Assembly: GCA_963707145.1 (NCBI GenBank)
Contig: CAVPOQ010000004.1
Coordinates: 372,001-436,000 of the forward strand
Direction: 5' to 3'
DNA length: 64,000 nucleotides
Origin: RPQJ01 sp963707145
GTDB taxonomy: Bacteria; Pseudomonadota; Gammaproteobacteria; Steroidobacterales; Steroidobacteraceae
Every line of letters starts with the position of its first letter. The stretch's first letter is position 1. Of the stretch, positions 44,177 to 52,836 are shown in pieces. The position numbers were made by a program, and so were the translations under genes. The notes beneath the pieces were generated by a model that was not told the DNA's origin, searched no databases, and worked only from the letters and a program-made list of their open reading frames with translations.

Positions 44177-46297
44177 TCACTCGCGCGTCCAGGCGATCTC
44201 GGCGAACAGCGCGCGCCCGCGACCCGGGAAGTATCGGTAGTCGCCGAAGGCGTAGTCGGCGCGGTCGGCGTAGTAGCGGTCGAGCGCATTGTTGAGCCGC
44301 AGCGTGAACGCCCACTGCGGCGTCGCGCGCCAGCGGGCGCGCAGGTTGAGCAGCCCGTGGCCGGTGTAGCCGTGCTCGTTGGAGGCGTCGAGGAAGTACG
44401 GGCCCACCACCAGCCACTCGGCCTCGCCGCCGACGGTCGCCGTCGGCTGCCACTCGAGGGCCGCGCGGTAGATGCGCTCGGGCGCCGTGTCGATCTCGTT
44501 GCCATCCACGATGCGCTCGCCGCCCTCGATGTTGCGCGAGAATTCGTAGCGGTGCTGCGCGAAGGTGCCGGAGCCCACGAGCTCGACGCCGTCGAGCGCC
44601 CGCCAGCGCAGCAGGTACTCGATGCCGCGGTGCGACGTCGTGCCGCCACTCACGTTGTTGCCGTTCGACTCGCGCAGGATCACGTCGTACTTGCGCATGT
44701 CGAACAGCGCGAGCTCGAAGCCGAGCGCGGGCCACCCGCCCTTCATGCCGATCTCGAGCGCGTCGAGCCGCTCGGAGTCGAGTTCGGCCACGCGCTGCGC
44801 ACGCTGCAGGCGGTAGAGCTCGGTGATCTCCGGCGGGCGGAAGCCGACCGAGCCGTTGACGTAGGCGACGAGTTCGTCGCGCAGGTTGACGGCGAGGCTG
44901 AGCTTCGGCGCGACGTTGAAGAAGCCGTCGCTGCGATCGGCCGGGCGGCTGTAGAGGCAGCCGGCGGGCGTGCAGGGCACGCCGTTGTCGTCGGTGTTGC
45001 CCGCGATCATCGCGTTGTCGTAGTCGTAGGTCACCCACTCGGCGCGCACTCCCGCGGTGGCGCGCCAGCGCCCGGCGAACCGCCGCTCGCCGTGGAGGTA
45101 GCCGGCCGCCACGTAGGAGCGCACGTCGTAGTCGTAGTGCCAGCCCGCCGGCCGGATCGCGTTGGCGGGCGGTGAACCGCCGGTCGTGGGACCGTCCTGG
45201 TACTGGCGCAGGAACGAGTCGGCGATCTCGAGGTCGAGGCCGGCGACCACGATGCGGTCGGGATCGGCGTCCCAGGTGATCGAGCTCATGAGCCCGCCGC
45301 TCTCCTGGCCGTTGCGCTCCAGCGGCTGGCCCAGCAGGAAGTGCTGCAGGAACTCCATGCGCGAGCTGCGCAGGTACGGGCGCAGCTCGAGGCGCGCACC
45401 CGACTCGAGCGGCGGCGCGAGGAGTCCCGTGAGGCGCACCGAACTCGCGTCGCGATATGCCTCGGGGTTCAGGTTCTCGACGCGCAGCGCCGGGATGCGA
45501 TAGGCGCCCTGGCCGAGGATGAAGCCGGCGGTGTCCTGCTCGAGCCACGTCGCGGAGAGGTCCATGCGCAGCGGCGTGTCGCGCCAGCCGCCGGTTGCCG
45601 AGAGGTTCAGCTTCGCCTCGTCGTAACCGGAGTGGTCGCGCCAGCCGCCGTCGTGCGCATAGAGCGCTGCGGCGCCGTATTGCATGGCGCCGTGATCGAG
45701 GCGGCCCGCGAGCCGGAGGCGGCCGTAGTCCGCGGGCCCGGCGTCGACGCCGGCAAAGCGCGCCGGCCGCTGCGCGGGTGAGGCCTGGCGGACGTTGACG
45801 AGCCCGTGCAGCGCATTGGAGCCGTACAGTGCCGTGCCGGGCCCGCGCAGCACCTCGATCGCCTGCGCCTGCTCGGTGTTGACCTCCATCAGCTCGTTGA
45901 CGTTGCAGAACCCGGTGGGCCGGATCGGGATGCCGTTCTCGAGGAACAGGAAGCCGCCGCAGGCGCCGGCGCCCGCCAGCACCGGCGAGCGGATCGCGGT
46001 GAGGCTCTCCTGCCCGCTGCCGCGCTGGATCATCACGCCAGCGATGCGGTTCATCGTCTCGGCGTGGTGCGTCGAGCCCACCAGCTCGATCGCGTCGCGC
46101 CCGACCACGCCGAGGCTGAGCGGCGTCTCGAGTGCCGGCACCGGCCGGCGCGTCGCGGTGACGACGATCTCCTCGATGGCCGCATCCGCGCCGGCGGCCG
46201 GAGGGGTCAGCGCGGCGGCCAGCAAAGCGCCGGCGAGCAGCGCGCGCCGGCGCGTGGCCACACTGCGCCGGACAGGCGCGTCGAAAGCGGGTCTCAT
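44177..46297 (-). CDS. TonB-dependent outer-membrane receptor
   Basis: A 706-residue receptor. Start placed at the ATG at 46297, which gives a compact signal peptide (RRALLAGALLAAALTPPAAGADA); an in-frame ATG at 46333 is possible. The TonB-box segment IEEIVVTATRRPVPAL and plug motif AIEVLRGPGTALYGSNALHG are clear. The plug contains an unusual Cys pair (GACGGFLFLE..PTGFCNVNEL) that may form a disulfide near the ligand site. The barrel ends RGRALFAEIAWTRE, not in an aromatic residue. The ligand is unknown. It converges on cysG with a five-base gap and diverges from the PlpD-like gene. Confidence 0.9.
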   Translation of the reverse strand: MRPAFDAPVRRSVATRRRALLAGALLAAALTPPAAGADAAIEEIVVTATRRPVPALETPLSLGVVGRDAIELVGSTHHAETMNRIAGVMIQRGSGQESLTAIRSPVLAGAGACGGFLFLENGIPIRPTGFCNVNELMEVNTEQAQAIEVLRGPGTALYGSNALHGLVNVRQASPAQRPARFAGVDAGPADYGRLRLAGRLDHGAMQYGAAALYAHDGGWRDHSGYDEAKLNLSATGGWRDTPLRMDLSATWLEQDTAGFILGQGAYRIPALRVENLNPEAYRDASSVRLTGLLAPPLESGARLELRPYLRSSRMEFLQHFLLGQPLERNGQESGGLMSSITWDADPDRIVVAGLDLEIADSFLRQYQDGPTTGGSPPANAIRPAGWHYDYDVRSYVAAGYLHGERRFAGRWRATAGVRAEWVTYDYDNAMIAGNTDDNGVPCTPAGCLYSRPADRSDGFFNVAPKLSLAVNLRDELVAYVNGSVGFRPPEITELYRLQRAQRVAELDSERLDALEIGMKGGWPALGFELALFDMRKYDVILRESNGNNVSGGTTSHRGIEYLLRWRALDGVELVGSGTFAQHRYEFSRNIEGGERIVDGNEIDTAPERIYRAALEWQPTATVGGEAEWLVVGPYFLDASNEHGYTGHGLLNLRARWRATPQWAFTLRLNNALDRYYADRADYAFGDYRYFPGRGRALFAEIAWTRE

Positions 46298-46387
46298 GCG
46301 GAGGCAGGCCTCGGTCGGGCAGCGATTATCCATCACGGCACGCGCGCGCGGCACGGTGTCGCACGCGGGCCCGCGCAGACCGTTTGC

Positions 46388-46393
46388 TACCAT
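46388..46393 (+). promoter_or_regulatory. Candidate -10 box for the PlpD-like gene
   Basis: TACCAT lies 27 bases before the chosen ATG at 46421. No clear -35 partner was found, so this is a weak call. Confidence 0.3.
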
Positions 46394-46420
46394 CCGCGCC
46401 ACTCGATGGGAGCCGCGCCA

Positions 46421-48721
46421 ATGACGATCCGACCTGTGCTGATGACCGTCCTTGCGCTGAGCTCGGTGCTGCCCGGTCCGGCGCCCGCCGCCGAGCTGCG
46501 ACCGGCTTCCCTCGCGATCGACCAGACGGGTCCGGCCGCGTCGGTGATCGCATCCCCGGCCAGCGCGACGCCCGCGCCGGTGACGAGCGGACGCCCCCGC
46601 ATCGGCCTCGTGCTGAGCGGCGGCGGCGCGCGCGGCGCCGCGCACGTCGGCGTGATCCGCGTCCTCGAGCAACTGCACATCCCGATCGACGCGGTTGCCG
46701 GCACGAGCATGGGTGCGGTCGTGGGCGGCCTCTACGCAGCGGGGCTGTCGGCGACCGAGATCGCCGACGTGTTCGGTGCGCTCGACTGGCAGGACCTGCT
46801 CACCGACCGACCGCCGCGCCGCGACCTCGTGTTCCGTCGCAAGCAGGACGACCGCGGCATCCTCGCGCGCGGCGCGCTCGGCGTGCGCGCCGAGGAGGGC
46901 GTCGTGCTGCCGCTCGGGCTGGTGCAGGGGCAGAAGATCACGCAGCTGTTGCGGGCCGCCACGCTGCCGGTCGCGGAGGTGCACGACTTCGACCGGCTGC
47001 CGATCCCGTTTCGCGCGCTGGCCACCGACCTCGAGACGGGCGACCCGGTGGTGCTGCGTTCGGGCGACCTCGCCACGGTGCTGCGCGCCAGCATGTCCGC
47101 ACCCGGCGTGTTCGCGCCCGTGGAGATCGACGGCCGGCTGCTGGTCGACGGCGGTCTCGTCGACAACCTGCCCGTGGACCTCGCGCGCTCGATGGGCGTC
47201 GACGTGCTGATCGCCGTGGACGTGAGCTTTCCGCTCGCGCGGCGCGACGGGCTTGCCTCGCCGCTCGACGTCACGAACCAGATGATCGGCATCATGGTCC
47301 GGCGCGGCACGAAGGAATCGCGCGCCATGCTCACGCCGAAGGACGTCCTGGTCGAGCCGGAGCTCGGGCGGATGACGGCCGTGAACTTCAATCGCATGCC
47401 CCAGGTGATCGAAGCGGGCGAGACCGCTGCCCTGGCCGAGCAGGGCCGGCTCGCCGAGCTGTCGGTGTCGCCCGAGGCCTACGCCGCGCGACTGGCGGCC
47501 CGCGCACGCCCGCAGAGTCCGCCGGAACCGCTCGCCTTCGTCCGTGCGGGTCCGAAGTCGCAGGACGACGCGGCGCGCGTCGAGGCGGTGTTCGGCGTGC
47601 TCGCGGGCGAGCCGCTCGACGTCGACCGGCTGCAGCGCAAGCTCGGCCGTCAGTACGGACTCGACCGCTACGAATCGCTCGACTACCGACTGGTGCGCGA
47701 GGATGGCGACCTGGGCCTCGAGATCGACGCGCGGCGCAAGTCCTGGGGCCCGAACTTCCTGCGCCTCGGCGTGAGCGTCGTTCAGGACTTCGACGGCGGC
47801 GCCACCGCGAACGCCGGCATGCGCGTGCTGATGACGGACTTGAACCGCCTCGACGCCGAGTGGCTCACCGACCTGCGCCTCGGCGAGGACCCGCTGCTGT
47901 TCACCGAGTTCTTCCAGCCGCTCTCGCTCACCGGCGACCTGTTCGTAGCACCGGGGCTGCGCTACGAGCTCAACACGCTGCAGGTCGTCGAGGACGGCCG
48001 CCGCGTCGCTCGCTACCGCACGCGCGATTCCGAGGCCAGCTTCGCGCTGGGCGCGGAACTGTCGAACTGGGGCGAGGTGCGCGTCGGCCTCGCGCGCGGC
48101 GATGGCAGCACGCGCGTCATGATCGGCGATCCCGGGCTGCCGGGCGGGGACTTCGACCTCGGCGCCGTCTACGCGCAGTTCGCCTACGACCGGCTCGACA
48201 GCGCCTACTTCCCGCGCCACGGGCAGGCGCTGCGCATCGGCTGGCGCGGCGAGCGCACCGGGCTCGGGTCGAGCGCGGACGCGGACATGGTCGAGGCGGA
48301 GTGGCTGATGGCCCGCTCGCACGACCGCTGGAGCCTCGTGGTCGGGGTCGAGGGCGGCTCGGCGCTGGACGACCGGGTGGTCTCGCCGCAGCAGCTCTAC
48401 ACGCTGGGCGGGTTCCTCGAGCTCTCGGGCCTGCCCATCGACGGCCTCGTCGGCACGCAGTACGGACTGGCGCGCGCCATTGTCTACCGGCGCGTCAGCC
48501 GCGGCGGCACGGGCTTCCTCGAGTTCCCGGCGTATCTCGGCGTGTCGCTCGAGGCGGGCGACACCTGGGCCACGCGCGACGACGTCGAGTGGAGCGGCCT
48601 GCAGCCCGCCGGCAGTGTGTTCCTCGGCGCGGAGAGCCCGCTTGGCCCGGTGTACCTCGCCGCGGGGCTGTCCGAGGGCGGCCAGCGCGCGTTCTACCTG
48701 CTGCTGGGGCGCACGTTCTGA
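46421..48721 (+). CDS. PlpD-like type Vd autotransporter patatin phospholipase
   Basis: A 766-residue protein: signal peptide (LMTVLALSSVLPGPAPAAE), a patatin phospholipase domain (about residues 60-260), a single POTRA-like domain (about 365-445; EAVFGVLAGEPLDVDRLQRK) and a C-terminal 16-strand-type barrel ending LGRTF. The catalytic dyad is Ser96 in GTSMG and Asp243 in DGGLVDN, and the oxyanion loop is SGGGARGAAH. The order patatin-POTRA-barrel is that of Pseudomonas PlpD, a type Vd protein whose lipase is exposed or released outside the cell. The ATG at 46421 has GGGAG eight bases upstream; the ATG at 46406 is less good. Confidence 0.93.
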   Translation: MTIRPVLMTVLALSSVLPGPAPAAELRPASLAIDQTGPAASVIASPASATPAPVTSGRPRIGLVLSGGGARGAAHVGVIRVLEQLHIPIDAVAGTSMGAVVGGLYAAGLSATEIADVFGALDWQDLLTDRPPRRDLVFRRKQDDRGILARGALGVRAEEGVVLPLGLVQGQKITQLLRAATLPVAEVHDFDRLPIPFRALATDLETGDPVVLRSGDLATVLRASMSAPGVFAPVEIDGRLLVDGGLVDNLPVDLARSMGVDVLIAVDVSFPLARRDGLASPLDVTNQMIGIMVRRGTKESRAMLTPKDVLVEPELGRMTAVNFNRMPQVIEAGETAALAEQGRLAELSVSPEAYAARLAARARPQSPPEPLAFVRAGPKSQDDAARVEAVFGVLAGEPLDVDRLQRKLGRQYGLDRYESLDYRLVREDGDLGLEIDARRKSWGPNFLRLGVSVVQDFDGGATANAGMRVLMTDLNRLDAEWLTDLRLGEDPLLFTEFFQPLSLTGDLFVAPGLRYELNTLQVVEDGRRVARYRTRDSEASFALGAELSNWGEVRVGLARGDGSTRVMIGDPGLPGGDFDLGAVYAQFAYDRLDSAYFPRHGQALRIGWRGERTGLGSSADADMVEAEWLMARSHDRWSLVVGVEGGSALDDRVVSPQQLYTLGGFLELSGLPIDGLVGTQYGLARAIVYRRVSRGGTGFLEFPAYLGVSLEAGDTWATRDDVEWSGLQPAGSVFLGAESPLGPVYLAAGLSEGGQRAFYLLLGRTF

Positions 48722-48744
48722 TCGGCCGCAGGCGCTGTCCGCGG

Positions 48745-48750
48745 TAAAAT
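48745..48750 (+). promoter_or_regulatory. Candidate -10 box (TAAAAT)
   Basis: TAAAAT at 48745-48750 precedes the small gene at 48778 by 27 bases. A -35 element is not evident. Confidence 0.35.
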
Positions 48751-48777
48751 GAGGCCCGCTACCCGAGCGAGACCGCC

Positions 48778-49023
48778 ATGCCGACCTGCCACGAACACAA
48801 CCTGCGCCAGCCACTGCCCGAGGAGCGCCCGTGGGGCATCCGCGTGCGCCTGCGCCGCGGCGACCCGTTCCGCAGCCTGGTCGGCGATGCGTGGACCCGG
48901 GAGCACTGGTTCGCCACGCGCCGCGAGCGCGACGAACGGCTTGTGGAGATGAGCGGCCGCTACCTCTACTTCCGCCCGGGCGACCAGCCGGCGCTCGAGT
49001 TCGACTCGGTCGATCCGTCCTGA
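48778..49023 (+). CDS. Small conserved-looking hypothetical protein
   Basis: An 81-residue soluble protein rich in Arg and aromatic residues (PWGIRVRLRRGDPFRSLVG, EHWFATRRERDERLVEMSGRY, YFRPGDQPALEF). GAGCGAGA precedes the ATG and a TAAAAT box stands upstream. It has no signal peptide or Cys pairs beyond one CHEH. No family recognised by name. It ends eight bases from the remnant 3' end of a kinase gene on the other strand (49033), so before the insertion at 49069-52153 it was convergent with that kinase. Confidence 0.7.
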   Translation: MPTCHEHNLRQPLPEERPWGIRVRLRRGDPFRSLVGDAWTREHWFATRRERDERLVEMSGRYLYFRPGDQPALEFDSVDPS

Positions 49024-49030
49024 GTCGCGC

Positions 49031-49068
49031 TCAGGCCGAGGACTCGCCGCGGTCCCCGGCGCCTTCGC
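49031..49068 (-). repeat. Displaced copy of the kinase gene 3' end (left repeat)
   Basis: Bases 49035-49068 match 52154-52187 at 31 of 34 positions. Read leftward, this copy encodes SEGAGDRGESSA and a TGA stop at 49033-49031; the right copy is the real end of the kinase gene (REGAGDRGGSSA, TAG). Sequence inward of both copies is lower in GC. This is the signature of an insertion into the last codons of the kinase gene with duplication of its end. Confidence 0.8.
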
Positions 49069-49110
49069 TCGTCGTCCGTCAGTCGCAGCGAGTACCTGAC
49101 GGGACATTCC

Positions 49111-50619
49111 TTAAATTCCCGTGCCCGACAGCCTCGCCAGGAGCGGAACGCTCGTGGCGCTCGTCGCGATCTCCACCTGGGCCACCTTGCGCCGGGTGCT
49201 GGAAGGCGTGAATGCCACTCCGATCGTGCACGTGGCGCCCGCTGACAGCACGGCCGGGCAGTTATTGGTCTGCATGAACTGCGCTGCGTCCTTGCCGGAC
49301 ACTCCGATGCTGACCACCGAGTACGGAACCGTGCCCGCGTTGGAGAGCACGAGGCTCATCGTTGCGCTGGGTACACCCACCTCTCGATCGCCGAACCTCA
49401 GGATTGACGGACTCACTGACGCGGCCGGAATCAATGAAAGTGTCACGGCCTTGCTGGTGCCATTGGCAGTGGCCGTGATCGTTGCGTCACTCTTGCTCTG
49501 GACGGCCGCCGTCGAGATCGGAAAACTCTGCGACTGCACGCCCGCAGGGATTGTGATGCTCGCCGCGGCCGGCCTCGCCAGGGAGGCATCGCCGCTCGAA
49601 AGAGCGACCGCGATCTGCCCCGGACCCGCCTTGCACTCGAGCGTCACCTTGCCGCTCGCAGGCTGACTGCCAACGACTGTCCTCGGCCTCACGCTCAGCG
49701 ACAGCATGCCCATCGGGCGCACCGTGAGGAGTTCCCCCAGTGACTCACCACCGAACGAAGCGACCATCGTGCCCGTCTCCGGTACGGAGACCGACAGCGT
49801 GTCGAGCGTGAATCGGATCGACGTGCGCCCTGCCGGGATCGTCACCGTGGCCGGCGCAATCGCAGACGACAACGTGTCACTCAGCGTGACCACGCTTCCG
49901 GCAGCGGGAGCGGGGCCGGGAATCGTCACCGTGCCGATGACGGTCTGGCACCCGGCGATCGACGAAGCGTTCAGCGCAACATCAATCGGCGGCGCCCCCC
50001 AGTACCAGCCGGCTGTCTCCCAGCCGGTATCGTGGCCATAGCCGCGGTTCCCGTTCACCAGATAGCTGAAGAACCAGTCACCGTCGTAGGCGGCTCCCCA
50101 ACCGACACCGGGATCACCGACTCCTGAGTTCAATGGCTCGGCGTCGCCGACGGTTATCCAGATTGCATGTGGGTTGTACAGATTGAACTCCTCCCACCTG
50201 AAGCCGTACTGAAAGTCCTCTGTGACAAACGTGTGCCCGAACATCTCCAGACGGGCGTCGATAATCGTGGCCAGCACCTCCAGTTCATACTCGGGCGTCG
50301 GAATGCCCATCGCTTCACATTCCGCCTCGCCATACTCCTTCCAGCACCAGTACAGTCGCCGCCAAGCCTCGCTCCATGCTTTGTGCGCAGCCCAAACCGG
50401 GCCAAAATCGATCTCGATGTTGCCCCGCCCGACGACTGTCTTGCCGGCGGTCGTCGTGCACTCGCAACAAGGCTGCTCCGGGCAGTAGTGATAGACGGTG
50501 ATCGGCGTACCGCCGGCCGCCGACGCCAGCGTGGACGTCCCGAAAATCACCGCCGCGATTGCGGTTGTGATCGATAGCTGTCGCCGTACGACAGTGACCC
50601 AGGTGCGAGACTGCTTCAT
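49111..50619 (-). CDS. Secreted Ig-like/choice-of-anchor D protein
   Basis: A 502-residue exported protein (signal peptide LSITTAIAAVIFGTSTLASA). Residues 24-200 form an unrecognised, Trp/Tyr- and Cys-rich domain (HYCPEQPCCECTT, WRRLYWCWKEYGEAECEA, ETAGWYWGAPP). Then come two Calx-beta- or Ig-like repeats (TIPAGRTSIRFTLDTLSVSV; SITIPAGVQSQSFPISTAAV) and a C-terminal choice-of-anchor D/ASPM-type domain (LRFGDREVGVPSATMSLVLS; NNCPAVLSAGATCTIGVAFT). It resembles large surface proteins but is short. It belongs to the lower-GC insert and is divergent from the patatin, with 201 bases between them. The ATG at 50619 gives the best signal peptide; an in-frame start at 50652 is possible. Confidence 0.75.
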   Translation of the reverse strand: MKQSRTWVTVVRRQLSITTAIAAVIFGTSTLASAAGGTPITVYHYCPEQPCCECTTTAGKTVVGRGNIEIDFGPVWAAHKAWSEAWRRLYWCWKEYGEAECEAMGIPTPEYELEVLATIIDARLEMFGHTFVTEDFQYGFRWEEFNLYNPHAIWITVGDAEPLNSGVGDPGVGWGAAYDGDWFFSYLVNGNRGYGHDTGWETAGWYWGAPPIDVALNASSIAGCQTVIGTVTIPGPAPAAGSVVTLSDTLSSAIAPATVTIPAGRTSIRFTLDTLSVSVPETGTMVASFGGESLGELLTVRPMGMLSLSVRPRTVVGSQPASGKVTLECKAGPGQIAVALSSGDASLARPAAASITIPAGVQSQSFPISTAAVQSKSDATITATANGTSKAVTLSLIPAASVSPSILRFGDREVGVPSATMSLVLSNAGTVPYSVVSIGVSGKDAAQFMQTNNCPAVLSAGATCTIGVAFTPSSTRRKVAQVEIATSATSVPLLARLSGTGI

Positions 50620-50820
50620 GGCATTCCGTTCCCTTGGCAGCTGCTGTAACAACAGCTACGCCTTCCAGGGCACGGACGCATCCGGGCTTGCCGAGAGGCT
50701 CCAGCCCAAGCCTGCTAAGCTTTCCGGCGTGGCAGATGCTGATCAGCCAATCTCGGCGGCGCCTCGCCGGCAGGCATCGGTGAGGGGCGCCGTCCAGTCG
50801 AGTCAGGCGGAGGAGCACAC

Positions 50821-52071
50821 ATGAAGTACGACCTGGTGTTCGAGGGCGGCGGGGCCAAAGGCATGGTGTTCGTCGGCGCTTGCGACGAACTGCTCAGGCG
50901 CAGGCATGAGTTCGACCGGCTGCTCGGAACGTCCGCGGGGGCGATTACCGCGACGCTGCTTGCAGCGGGGTACACGTCGGACGAACTGCTCACGGCACTG
51001 GCCGAGAAGGGTCCCGACGGCAAGTCGGTCTTCAACGGATTCATGGGAATGCCGCCGCCGTTCGCGGACGCGGAGATCCTTGCGGGCGCCACACGACGGC
51101 TGCTGGACGGGGTGGATTTCAAGCTGCTGTGGAACAAGTGGGAGAAGAAGCTCGACGACAAACTGGTGAAGATCCTGGCCGCGAACGAATCCTACCGTCA
51201 CGTGATCGGGCTCATCGAGCGTGGCGGCTGGTTTTCGGCGGACCGCTTCGTCGACTGGTTGACCCGGAAGCTCAAGACCGGCACGTGGAATGGTCGGCCG
51301 CGGAACTTCAGCGACATGACGCTGGAACAGTTCTTCAATGCCACGCAGCGGGAATTGTCGATGGTTGCCTCGGATACCACCGACGGAAAGATGCTGGTCC
51401 TCAATCACCGCACGGCCCCGAAATGTCCACTGGTCCGCGCGGTGCGGATGTCGATGAGCATTCCGCTGGTCTGGGACGAGGTGACGTGGCAGGCGAGCTG
51501 GGGTCTCTACCGCGATCGGGACCTTACGAACCACGTGATCGTCGACGGTGGAGTGCTGTCGAATTTCCCGATCGAACTGTTCATTTCCGACGAACCGCAG
51601 GTCGTCGGCGTGATGGGCCGCAAACGCGATACCGCGGTGCTCGGCATGCTGATCGACGAGCGGCTGCCGGTGGGGCGCGCCCGGGGGATCCTGGTCGACG
51701 TGAACGTCAAGCCGGGTGAGCTCAGGACGGTGCAGCGCCTCCAGCGGCTGGTGGACACCGCCACCTGCGCTCACGACAAGATGGTCATCGACGAGTACAG
51801 CGGGCTCGTGGTCCGACTGCCGGCCATGGGGTACGGGACGACGGAATTCGACATGGACGACGGTCGTCGGACGGCGCTGGTCAATGCCGGTCGCGCGGCG
51901 ATGGCGGCCTACTTCGATGCAGCCGAAGCCGCCGCCCCTCGAGGGAAACCGAGATCAGGCGCCGCTCGGACGAAGGCCGCAAATGGCACCGTTCGATCGA
52001 AGGCGAAGTCGCGCGCGGCGGGTCGAGTGCCGAGCACAGCCGATCGGATAGCGACGAGCCTGATCAGCTAG
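50821..52071 (+). CDS. Cytosolic patatin-like phospholipase in the insert
   Basis: A 416-residue patatin without a signal peptide. The oxyanion loop is FEGGGAKGM, the nucleophile Ser38 lies in GTSAG, and Asp242 in DGGVLSNFP completes the dyad. The middle (residues 80-180) is an insertion relative to small plant-type patatins. The last ~45 residues are Ala/Arg/Lys-rich and probably disordered (GAARTKAANGTVRSKAKSRA). GGAGGAG precedes the ATG. Cytosolic patatins act as effectors in some phage-defence systems (CapV) and as ExoU-like toxins, but no nucleotide cyclase or other defence partner is next to it, so a role is not assigned. It lies in the lower-GC insert. Confidence 0.9.
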   Translation: MKYDLVFEGGGAKGMVFVGACDELLRRRHEFDRLLGTSAGAITATLLAAGYTSDELLTALAEKGPDGKSVFNGFMGMPPPFADAEILAGATRRLLDGVDFKLLWNKWEKKLDDKLVKILAANESYRHVIGLIERGGWFSADRFVDWLTRKLKTGTWNGRPRNFSDMTLEQFFNATQRELSMVASDTTDGKMLVLNHRTAPKCPLVRAVRMSMSIPLVWDEVTWQASWGLYRDRDLTNHVIVDGGVLSNFPIELFISDEPQVVGVMGRKRDTAVLGMLIDERLPVGRARGILVDVNVKPGELRTVQRLQRLVDTATCAHDKMVIDEYSGLVVRLPAMGYGTTEFDMDDGRRTALVNAGRAAMAAYFDAAEAAAPRGKPRSGAARTKAANGTVRSKAKSRAAGRVPSTADRIATSLIS

Positions 52072-52149
52072 TCAATCGTCGGAGACGGCCATGAGATGGC
52101 GGGGCAGAGCGCATGCGCAGCAGCCCGAGTTCAGGGCGCTCGAGAGGCC

Positions 52150-52836
52150 CTATGCCGACGACCCGCCGCGGTCCCCGGCACCTTCGCGGTCCGACCAGCC
52201 GAGCAGCCCCCGCGTGACGAATCGGTAGACGGGCTTGCCCGTGTGCGCCCACAGCGCCGCGAGCGGCGAGCGGCGCGCGAGGACGGCACGCTCGCGCGCG
52301 GTGAGCGCGCCTGGGCAGTACGTGCGCTTGTGCTTCAGCAGGTGGCGCAGGTCGTCGTAGGCCAGCATGCGGAAGCGCCGGCCCCGTCGGCGCGGCCGCA
52401 TCGCGAGCTGGAAGTCCACCAGCGCCGCTCGCCCGTCGTCGGTCACGAGCCAGTTCGGCTCCTTGGCGAGATCGTTGTGCACGATGCCGGCCGCGTGCAT
52501 GCGCCGCAGCAGTCGCAGCGCGTCGCGGAAGTACTCGGGGCCGGCGCCGCCGGCACGGTGCAGCGGCACGCCGGGGAGCCACGTGCGTCGCAGCCGGTAC
52601 CCGTCCCAGTGCAGCAGCCGCGGCACCTGCCCGGCCCGGCGCAGCGCCTCGAGCGCCCGGCTCTCGAGCACGCGGGCCTCGCGCGCGGCGAGGCGCCGCG
52701 CGAGCCATCGGCAACCCGACGCCGCGGCGGTGGTGTCGCGCTCCACGCATTCGGATTCGTGCTCACTCGCCGGGCGGCGCCACACCGCGCCGAACAGGTC
52801 GCGCTTGAGTGGTGTCGCGGCCTGTGGCTCGGTCAC
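52150..52836 (-). CDS. RIO/LPS-kinase-like protein kinase
   Basis: A 228-residue kinase-fold protein starting at GTG 52836, which overlaps the stop of the methyltransferase-like gene (GTGA). The catalytic loop is HNDLAKEPN (H120-N128) with Asp122 as the base, and the metal-binding Asp is in DFQLA (D141; the usual Gly of DFG is Gln). Such DFQ forms occur in lipopolysaccharide-kinase-like and RIO-like families that are small and have divergent N-lobes. It may act on a lipid or sugar in the envelope. Its last 12 codons are duplicated at 49031-49068, where the insert ends. Confidence 0.82.
   Translation of the reverse strand: MTEPQAATPLKRDLFGAVWRRPASEHESECVERDTTAAASGCRWLARRLAAREARVLESRALEALRRAGQVPRLLHWDGYRLRRTWLPGVPLHRAGGAGPEYFRDALRLLRRMHAAGIVHNDLAKEPNWLVTDDGRAALVDFQLAMRPRRRGRRFRMLAYDDLRHLLKHKRTYCPGALTARERAVLARRSPLAALWAHTGKPVYRFVTRGLLGWSDREGAGDRGGSSA
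52154..52187 (-). repeat. Kinase 3'-end repeat (right copy, in the gene)
   Basis: Partner of the 49035-49068 repeat, with 31 of 34 identical bases; here it forms the functional end of the kinase gene with a TAG stop at 52152-52150. Confidence 0.8.

Larger units (their letters stand above)
49069..52153. mobile_element. 3.1-kb lower-GC insert flanked by gene-end repeats
   Basis: The stretch between the two copies of the kinase 3' end is visibly less GC-rich than its surroundings (especially 49100-51500) and carries two divergent genes, a secreted Ig-like/anchor-D protein and a patatin. No integrase, transposase or terminal inverted repeat was found. It is probably a passively or site-specifically acquired cassette; the mechanism is not shown by the sequence. 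Confidence 0.55.

Noticed and set aside
46298..46420. Cobalamin riboswitch upstream of the TonB receptor
   Set aside because: No B12-box-like conserved sequence was found.
44177..48814. Very long open leftward frame covering both the TonB receptor and the antisense of the PlpD-like gene
   Set aside because: Only the part from 46297 down has receptor motifs and a signal peptide; the upstream extension is low-complexity Arg/Ala/His sequence, a shadow of the sense gene in GC-rich DNA.
50821..52071. Patatin as a CBASS (CapV) effector
   Set aside because: No CD-NTase, Cap2/Cap3 or other CBASS component is adjacent; the neighbour is a secreted protein.
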